Source of the DNA: Pseudomonas sp. R5-89-07
Lineage (GTDB): Bacteria; Pseudomonadota; Gammaproteobacteria; Pseudomonadales; Pseudomonadaceae
Length of the DNA stretch: 64,000 bases
Assembly (NCBI RefSeq): GCF_003851685.1
Contig: NZ_CP027727.1
Location: forward strand, 1,984,001 to 2,048,000
Reading direction: 5' to 3'
The position numbers and the translations under genes are program-made. The notes beneath the pieces are model-generated. The model ran no database searches. It saw only the letters and a list, made by a program, of their open reading frames with translations, and had not been told where the DNA came from. Shown here piece by piece: positions 59,080-64,000 of the stretch; position 1 is the stretch's first letter; the number at the start of each line of letters is the position of its first letter.

Positions 59080-59238
59080 ATGAAAGAAAATGTTTCAGTT
59101 GCCCAGGCGCGGGGGATGGTCGTCCAGGGGGGCTTCGGGGTTTGTGTCCCAGGTGAAGCGTACGCCGCAAGCCAAGTTGCACTTGGCGGGCTACGTAGTT
59201 GTATAAGTATTTATAGCGCAAGGGCGAAAATCGGATAA
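59080..59238 (+). CDS. Possible small protein, 52 residues
   Basis: An ATG frame of 52 codons with a near-consensus ribosome site (TAAGGGGAAA directly before the ATG). The product starts MKENVSVAQARGMVVQGGFG and has two Cys, a Gly-rich middle and a basic end. It lies in the otherwise gene-free region between fpvG and the KamA-type gene, directly behind the Fur-like site. It might be an iron-controlled small protein or a chance frame. No relative is recalled. Codon use is mixed compared with the neighbours. Confidence 0.35.
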   Translation: MKENVSVAQARGMVVQGGFGVCVPGEAYAASQVALGGLRSCISIYSARAKIG

Positions 59239-59600
59239 TGAGATTGGCCGTGTTATTTACTTTTTAAATGAACGAATGCGAACAGAAAAACACCTGTGAT
59301 TACGGATGTTTAAGCGCTGCAGTGATTTAGTTCTGGAAAAAATCAGGACTCGTGTATTGACGGCGTAGAGATCATTCGCTTAAGTAGATGCCGGCCTGAA
59401 AGTCAAAAAATTCTAAACAGGGAAGTTTATTGCATGATGGTTTCAGTGGTTTATCCGCATCCCCCATTAATAAGTATTTATGCCTCTCCAGCGAGGCTGA
59501 ATGAATCAGCCATTTCAAGTCGATTTTCATAGTCGCGAATATCGCTGTTCCCGCCAGGGAAGTGCACGCATTCATATGCCTGAACAGAGAGTACCTACTC
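59239..59600 (+). other. AT-rich leader region of the KamA operon
   Basis: About 360 bases before the KamA-type gene, more AT-rich than its surroundings. A weak promoter-like pair (TTGACG at 59357 and TTAAGT at 59380, 17-base spacer) would give a leader of about 210 bases. Small hairpins are seen: CCTC-N6-GAGG near 59483, GGCTGA-N5-TCAGCC near 59497 and GCGA-N3-TCGC near 59537. A 32-codon frame beginning ATGATGGTTTCAG (59434) follows an AGGGAAG stretch. The 12-mer ATAAGTATTTAT occurs at both 59203 and 59470. I cannot name a riboswitch class. Confidence 0.5.
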
Positions 59601-60755
59601 ATGTCGATGTTTGATCAAGCAATTCACCGCTCGGTACAGTGGCAAGACTGGCGCTGGCAGCAGAAGAATGCCCTGCGTGATGAACCGACACTTCGCGATG
59701 CCTGCGGTGGTTGGGGTGAGGAAACAACCGCGCATATTGAGCACAACCTGCAAGGGCGCAAGATGCAGATCACGCCTTACTACATCGATCTGATCAAGCG
59801 TTCGCTGACCTCTGGCGCAATCACGGACCACCCGCTGTGGCGCCAAGTGGTGCCGTATTGGAGCGAGCAGGTGGAGGGTGACTACGATGGCACTTCCGAG
59901 AATTGGGAGTTGGGCCATGAAATGAAAACACCCATCTGCCAGCACAAGTACGACAACCGCGTCATCCTGCGCACCACCAATACCTGCAATGCCTACTGCC
60001 AATTTTGCTTCGAAGCGCTGCGTACCTTGCAGGTGGGGACTGAAAAGGCCAACGCCAGCCGGGATTCCTTCATGGAATCGGTGGAGTACATCCGCGGCAA
60101 CCCGGCCATCGAAGAGGTGATTCTCAGCGGCGGTGATCCGTTGATGCTGGCCGACCGCAAGCTCGAAGAGAACCTGGCGGCGCTGCGCGGCATCAGTGAC
60201 GACCTGCTGATCCGTATTCACTCGCGCGCCCTGAGCTTCAACCCGTTTCGCGTCACCGACGAGCTGATCGCGATGCTGGAAAAGTACAAGGTCAATGCGT
60301 TCGGCGTGCACGTGTGCCATCCGCTCGAACTGAGCCCCGACTTTGCGGCGGCGGTCAAACGTATCCAGGGCGTGGTGCCGATTGTGTTTTCCAATATGCC
60401 GTTGTTACGCGGCGTCAACGACGATGAAGCGACGCTGCACAAACTGTTCATTGATCTTTATCGTCTGGGTGTAAAGCCTTATTACTTGTATCACTTCATG
60501 CCGTTTTCACCCGGCGCGTCGGAATATAAGGCTTCGATCAGCCAGGCCATTGCGATCATGGACCGTCTTAAACGGCGGGTATCCAATATTGCCCTGCCTG
60601 AATATGTGCTACCGCATGCGCAAGGCAAGTTTACCGTGCCACTGTTGGACTTTGAAACGCCCGAGAATTTGCCGCACTTCGAAGTGCGTGATGGGCAGCG
60701 CCATTACCGTTTCCGTAACTGGGAAGGGCAGTGGTGCAGTTGGCAGGATGCCTGA
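59601..60755 (+). CDS. Divergent KamA-type radical SAM aminomutase
   Basis: 384 residues from the ATG giving MSMFDQAIHRSVQ, with GAGAG upstream. It follows lysine 2,3-aminomutase closely in outline: radical-SAM cysteines C129, C133 and C136, the SAM loop LSGGDPL, PLLRGVNDD and the PLP lysine at K343 (LPHAQGK). But the residues that LAM uses for lysine differ: R134 aligns with E138, D293 aligns with M300 (PYYLYHFMPF), and D330 is lost in a two-residue gap. So it should rearrange another amino acid, making a beta-amino acid, or have changed chemistry. First gene of a four-gene cluster. Confidence 0.88.
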   Translation: MSMFDQAIHRSVQWQDWRWQQKNALRDEPTLRDACGGWGEETTAHIEHNLQGRKMQITPYYIDLIKRSLTSGAITDHPLWRQVVPYWSEQVEGDYDGTSENWELGHEMKTPICQHKYDNRVILRTTNTCNAYCQFCFEALRTLQVGTEKANASRDSFMESVEYIRGNPAIEEVILSGGDPLMLADRKLEENLAALRGISDDLLIRIHSRALSFNPFRVTDELIAMLEKYKVNAFGVHVCHPLELSPDFAAAVKRIQGVVPIVFSNMPLLRGVNDDEATLHKLFIDLYRLGVKPYYLYHFMPFSPGASEYKASISQAIAIMDRLKRRVSNIALPEYVLPHAQGKFTVPLLDFETPENLPHFEVRDGQRHYRFRNWEGQWCSWQDA

Positions 60756-60784
60756 ATACCTTATGGACTGAGGCGGTATCGATT

Positions 60785-62152
60785 ATGAAGCAAGACGCCA
60801 TTCTTTTTATTGATGTCGATGACAGTAGCTCCGTTCGTTATAACTACCGAGAGCCGCATTTTGCGGTGGCTCGCACCCGTGGCCTGCTGTGTTTGACGGC
60901 CGCCGTAGCAGGGCGCAGGCATCTGCAACGGCTCAAGGACGACAGTGATGGCGTGTTCCTGCTCGATGCACTCAGCGAGCAAGCCATCCTCGATCTAGTC
61001 GGCCAGCTCGATGAGCGCTATCAGATTTGCGGGATTTTCTGCCAGGCCGGTCATCCGTCTGCTCAAGGCGAAGTCGGCTGCATCGTCGCGCGGGCTTGCC
61101 AGCGCCTGGGCCTGGTGTACAGCAATCCCGAGGCAGTTGCCGCATGCAACAACAAGTTGCTGATGCGCAGGGTGCTGAAACAGCACGGCATTCGCTCCGT
61201 GCCGTTTGCACTGTGCAATAACGAACAGCAACTGCAGCAGGAAGCTGAGCGGTTGGGCTACCCGCTGATCGCCAAACCACCGTTTGGCGGTGCTTCGGCG
61301 TTTATCAAGAAGTGCTCCAACTGGGCGCAACTGCAGGGCCACTATGCGCTGTTCGTGGCGAACCACGCCGCGGCGGCGTATGCGGACTTCTATGGCTGCG
61401 CCCACACATTGCCCGAACACGACGGCCAACGGCATGACTACATTCCGGGGCGCAGTATCTTGTTGGAGGGCTACATCCCCGGTATCGAAGGCAGTGTGGA
61501 ATGTGTGGTGGCCGGTGAGCGCGTCTATCCGTTGCTGATCAATGAAAAGCTGCTGTTGACCGAGCGCAGTGGCACGGTCCTGGAAAACCTGCTGATTTCC
61601 CCTCCTACCTCGTTTACCGACAGCCAGTGCGAGCAGATCCGCGAGTACGCCGTGGCGTGCCTGCACACGGTCGGCCTGACCAACGCGGTGGTGCATTTCG
61701 AGTTCCGCATGACCGAGGAGGGGCCGGTGGTGATCGAGATCAACCCGCGCGTGGGCGGGCTCTATGTGAACGCGGCGTTTCGGGATCTGGCCGGTATCGA
61801 TCCCTATCAACTGTATCTTTCGTTATTGATGGGCGAGCCGGGTGTCACTGCGCAATTGGAAGCGGGCGCGCGCAAGGTTGCGCAGGCCGGGCAACATTAC
61901 GCGATGCTGGCGATTTACCCGCAGCACAGCGGCCGGTTCCAGGGCATTGAAGGCGTGGAGTTCCTCGACCGTAACGCCGCGGTGCTGGAGTATGCCCAGC
62001 AGGCGCCGGGGCACCTGATTGATGCGGATATCGAGGAACACTATCTACTCAAGTGCTGGGCCGAAGTGGAAGATGCTGCCCATGCGCGGGCATTGCATGA
62101 TGCGGTCATTAAGCATTTGCGCGTTGTCATCGACAACCCAGTGACAGGATAG
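60785..62152 (+). CDS. ATP-grasp ligase (carboxylate-amine type)
   Basis: 455 residues from the ATG giving MKQDAILFIDVDDSSS; its start lies 29 bases after the aminomutase stop. A pre-ATP-grasp domain (1-110) is followed by the ATP-grasp core (about 120-330). It includes LMRRVLKQHGIRSVP, YPLIAKPPFGGASAF, LLEGYIPGIEGSVECVVAG and the metal-binding VVIEINPRVGGLYVNAAFRDLAG. These enzymes join a carboxylate to an amine through an acyl phosphate, as in BacD or TabS dipeptide ligases. A C-terminal lid domain (about 350-455) follows. Here it may join the aminomutase product to a partner amino acid. Confidence 0.9.
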   Translation: MKQDAILFIDVDDSSSVRYNYREPHFAVARTRGLLCLTAAVAGRRHLQRLKDDSDGVFLLDALSEQAILDLVGQLDERYQICGIFCQAGHPSAQGEVGCIVARACQRLGLVYSNPEAVAACNNKLLMRRVLKQHGIRSVPFALCNNEQQLQQEAERLGYPLIAKPPFGGASAFIKKCSNWAQLQGHYALFVANHAAAAYADFYGCAHTLPEHDGQRHDYIPGRSILLEGYIPGIEGSVECVVAGERVYPLLINEKLLLTERSGTVLENLLISPPTSFTDSQCEQIREYAVACLHTVGLTNAVVHFEFRMTEEGPVVIEINPRVGGLYVNAAFRDLAGIDPYQLYLSLLMGEPGVTAQLEAGARKVAQAGQHYAMLAIYPQHSGRFQGIEGVEFLDRNAAVLEYAQQAPGHLIDADIEEHYLLKCWAEVEDAAHARALHDAVIKHLRVVIDNPVTG

Positions 62153-62156
62153 CGAT

Positions 62157-62882
62157 ATGGACATCCCACAGATTTCGGCGCATCTGCGCGAGCATCATTA
62201 CTGCCATCGCCGTGACTTCGCCGACGTGGTCAAGGTCGAGGCCGCAGAGGAGCAAAGCTTCCGCGCTTACTGGGCCAACCTGGTTCGGGACGAGGCGTTC
62301 AAGGCGTACACCCATCGCGAGCGACGTATCCTGCGCTATCGTTTGTCCGCTTCACGGCAACTGCAGATCGACAGGAACACCGCGTTCGAGTCGCCGGTCA
62401 TTTACGCCGTCAACTATCGCCAGGGGGTGAATCACTTGAGCTATAGCGAGGAAGGCTTTATCGCGCATCCGCTGATGCGCAAGCTGCTGGCCGCTGACCT
62501 GGCGGTGATCGACCCGCACTTGGGCGAACACAGCTACACCATCGATATCCACCAGTTCCGCGTGCGTGCGGATGCGCACGCGTGCAGCCCCACCACGTCG
62601 GGGATTCATCAGGATGGCCTGGATTGGGTGTTCATGCATTTTATCGGCGAGCACAACACCGTGCCGGTGGTTTCGCAAGTATTCACCCATGAAACGGAGC
62701 AGAGTCAGGTGCTGAATGTGCCCATGGAACGGTTCCTGGAAACGATCATGCTCAACGACCGGGAGCTCTACCATCGCGCCGGGGATGTACGGCCCAAGGT
62801 CGGTTCGACACCGGCCTGGCGCGATATGCTGTTGGTCAGCTTGCGCAGGGTGCCCTCGAATGACGAGGCACAGACTGCATGA
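62157..62882 (+). CDS. 2-oxoglutarate/Fe(II) dioxygenase, free amino-acid hydroxylase type
   Basis: 241 residues, starting five bases after the ligase stop. The H-x-D of the iron site is H151/D153 (GIHQDGLDWVF) and the distal His is probably H206 (LYHRAGDV); the 2OG-binding Arg would be in WRDMLLVSLRR. It fits the L-isoleucine dioxygenase-like family (PF10014), which hydroxylates free amino acids. Its place between the ligase and the exporter suggests it hydroxylates a building block or the dipeptide. Confidence 0.85.
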   Translation: MDIPQISAHLREHHYCHRRDFADVVKVEAAEEQSFRAYWANLVRDEAFKAYTHRERRILRYRLSASRQLQIDRNTAFESPVIYAVNYRQGVNHLSYSEEGFIAHPLMRKLLAADLAVIDPHLGEHSYTIDIHQFRVRADAHACSPTTSGIHQDGLDWVFMHFIGEHNTVPVVSQVFTHETEQSQVLNVPMERFLETIMLNDRELYHRAGDVRPKVGSTPAWRDMLLVSLRRVPSNDEAQTA

Positions 62883-64000
62883 GCCACGACCAACCGTTGC
62901 GCCTGTCGACCCGCAACGCCCGGCTGATCATTTTTGCACGGGGCGTTTCCGACTTTGGCGCCTTTCTCAACCTGGTGGCATTGTCCACCTATGTCTACTG
63001 GCTCAGCCAAAGTGTGGTGTTCGTCAGTATCTTCCTGGCGTGCCGCGTAACCGGCGGCATTGTCGCCAGCCTGTTCGGCATCCCGTTTTTCCGGCGTTTC
63101 GCCGGGCGCGGCACCTTGGCGGGACTGGACTTGGCGCGCGCGCTGCTGCTCACGCCGCTCCTGTTGCTGATCCCTACGCAGCAACTCAGCCTGTTGCCAT
63201 TTATCGCCTTTGGTATCGGCTTGTGCAATTCGCTGTTTGCCATCGGCCTCAACAGTCAATTGCCCACCTGGGTTGCCCTGGAACAGCGGGTGAACACCAA
63301 TGCCTGGATCACCTCGGCGGCCGCCACCGGCGCCGTGTTCGGCAGTTTGCTGTCGGGCTTGCTGATTGCCACCGGGGGCTTTGAGGCGGTGTTCGCGGTG
63401 AACATCGGCACCTATGTGATAGCCGCGTGCCTGGTGCTGCCATTGCGTGCGTTGTACAGCGTAGCCGTGGCCGCGCATCGCGGACTGTCGGCCGAATGGC
63501 ATGAGTTGACCAAGGGGGTGCGAGGCGCGCCGGTGTTGGCCGCCATGTTGCTGATCAGCATGCTCGACACCCTCGGCAGCGCGGCGCATAACGTCGGTTG
63601 GCCGGTGCTGTCGCAGTACATTTCGCCAGATACAGCCAAAACGGTGATGGGTTATCTGCTGGCGGTCTGGGCCTGCGGCAAATTTATCGGGGCACGCCTG
63701 GCCAGTGCGCTGTTGAAAGGCCGGGGCACTTGCAGCATGGAGCGCCTGTTCATGTTCGGCGTCGCGCTGATGTCCAGTGGCTTTATCCTGACCTTCCAGC
63801 AAACCGAGTTGTGGCTGGCGCTGCTGTTGGTGGTGTGGGCGGGGCTGGGGGACGGGCTGTCCGAGGTGGCGCTGGTCTCCCGGGCGCAAAGTGAACCGGA
63901 TAGCTTGCGCCTGCCGCTGTTCAGCTTGTTGACCCTGATCCAGATGGCGGGCTTCGGCGTGGGCATGCTGGTGGTCGGGCCGTTCTATCTAACCTGGACG
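62879..64000 (+). CDS. MFS exporter of the KamA cluster (partial, runs off the window)
   Basis: At least 374 residues, open at the window edge. The ATG overlaps the dioxygenase stop (ATGA), so the gene belongs to the same operon. It opens MSHDQPLRLSTRNARLIIFA. Helices 1-4 include SDFGAFLNLVALSTYVYWLSQ and GGIVASLFGIPFFRRFAGRGTL (MFS motif A variant). Helix 7 region NVGWPVLSQYISPDTAKTVMGYLL and a late LVVWAGLGDGLSEVALVSRAQ are typical of multidrug/siderophore-type exporters. It probably exports the cluster's product and may give self-protection. The C-terminus, and any further cluster genes, lie beyond 64000. Confidence 0.85.
   Translation, partial: MSHDQPLRLSTRNARLIIFARGVSDFGAFLNLVALSTYVYWLSQSVVFVSIFLACRVTGGIVASLFGIPFFRRFAGRGTLAGLDLARALLLTPLLLLIPTQQLSLLPFIAFGIGLCNSLFAIGLNSQLPTWVALEQRVNTNAWITSAAATGAVFGSLLSGLLIATGGFEAVFAVNIGTYVIAACLVLPLRALYSVAVAAHRGLSAEWHELTKGVRGAPVLAAMLLISMLDTLGSAAHNVGWPVLSQYISPDTAKTVMGYLLAVWACGKFIGARLASALLKGRGTCSMERLFMFGVALMSSGFILTFQQTELWLALLLVVWAGLGDGLSEVALVSRAQSEPDSLRLPLFSLLTLIQMAGFGVGMLVVGPFYLTWT

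Noticed and set aside
59239..59400. PvdS iron-starvation promoter before the KamA cluster
   Set aside because: A TAAAT is present near 59266 but no CGT lies at the required distance.
59372..59602. 76-codon minus-strand frame before the KamA-type gene
   Set aside because: It ends inside the leader and begins at the KamA start; no ribosome site of note, no domain, and codon use unlike the neighbours.

Overview
The window is a gene-dense, high-GC chromosomal segment typical of the Pseudomonas fluorescens group. The evidence is a complete ferripyoverdine-handling operon (fpvGHJK-CDEF), many REP/REPIN repeats with the GTGGGAGGGGGCTTGC core known from P. fluorescens SBW25, and a gene order (rdgC, an FKBP lipoprotein, DUF1232, an EAL/CBS/GGDEF protein, prc, a HAD hydrolase, an ABC transporter and a UTRA regulator) that I recall from the PA3249-PA3264 region of P. 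aeruginosa. I see no rRNA, CRISPR array, prophage or insertion sequence.

Layout. 0.1-10.4 kb: an SDR oxidoreductase, two MocR-type regulators, a chemoreceptor, an alpha/beta hydrolase, a tandem tRNA-Glu/tRNA-Gly cassette, and an unusual fusion of a 2Fe-2S flavoprotein reductase with an M24 peptidase-fold domain. 10.5-18 kb: an M20 peptidase, then an operon exbD-tonB-TonB-dependent receptor-exbB-secreted phospholipase D. Opposite it lies a GNAT-phoD pair behind a Pho-box-like site. 20-25 kb: alaX, a LysR regulator, a PA2817-type gene and a long FadE acyl-CoA dehydrogenase. 25-35.5 kb: a GST, an ABC exporter pair, a TetR/MFS pair, a TDT transporter, an LplT-acyltransferase fusion, a guanidinium exporter gene under a guanidine-II riboswitch, a BASS transporter and rdgC. 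35.6-36.2 kb: a tandem tRNA-Val/tRNA-Asp cassette. 36.2-46 kb: a 39-codon membrane peptide gene, a catalase-like/di-haem cytochrome pair, an FKBP lipoprotein, a gene behind two inverted DnaA boxes, an XRE regulator pair, a c-di-GMP protein and the Prc protease. 46-52.8 kb: a HAD hydrolase and an ABC importer with a phosphodiesterase-type enzyme. The UTRA regulator's probable operators lie in the divergent promoter region. 52.8-59 kb: the fpv operon behind a Fur-like site.

59-64 kb: a compact four-gene operon, cut by the window edge. It encodes a divergent KamA-type radical SAM aminomutase, an ATP-grasp ligase, an amino-acid-hydroxylase-type 2-oxoglutarate oxygenase and an MFS exporter. I know of no described pathway with this combination. 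It looks like a small cluster that makes and exports a modified amino acid or dipeptide, and it is the best candidate for an undescribed system here. The aminomutase lacks the residues that LAM uses to bind lysine, so its substrate is probably not lysine.

All calls rest on reading motifs, gene order and spacing. No database search was run, so family names are recognitions and substrates are mostly inference.
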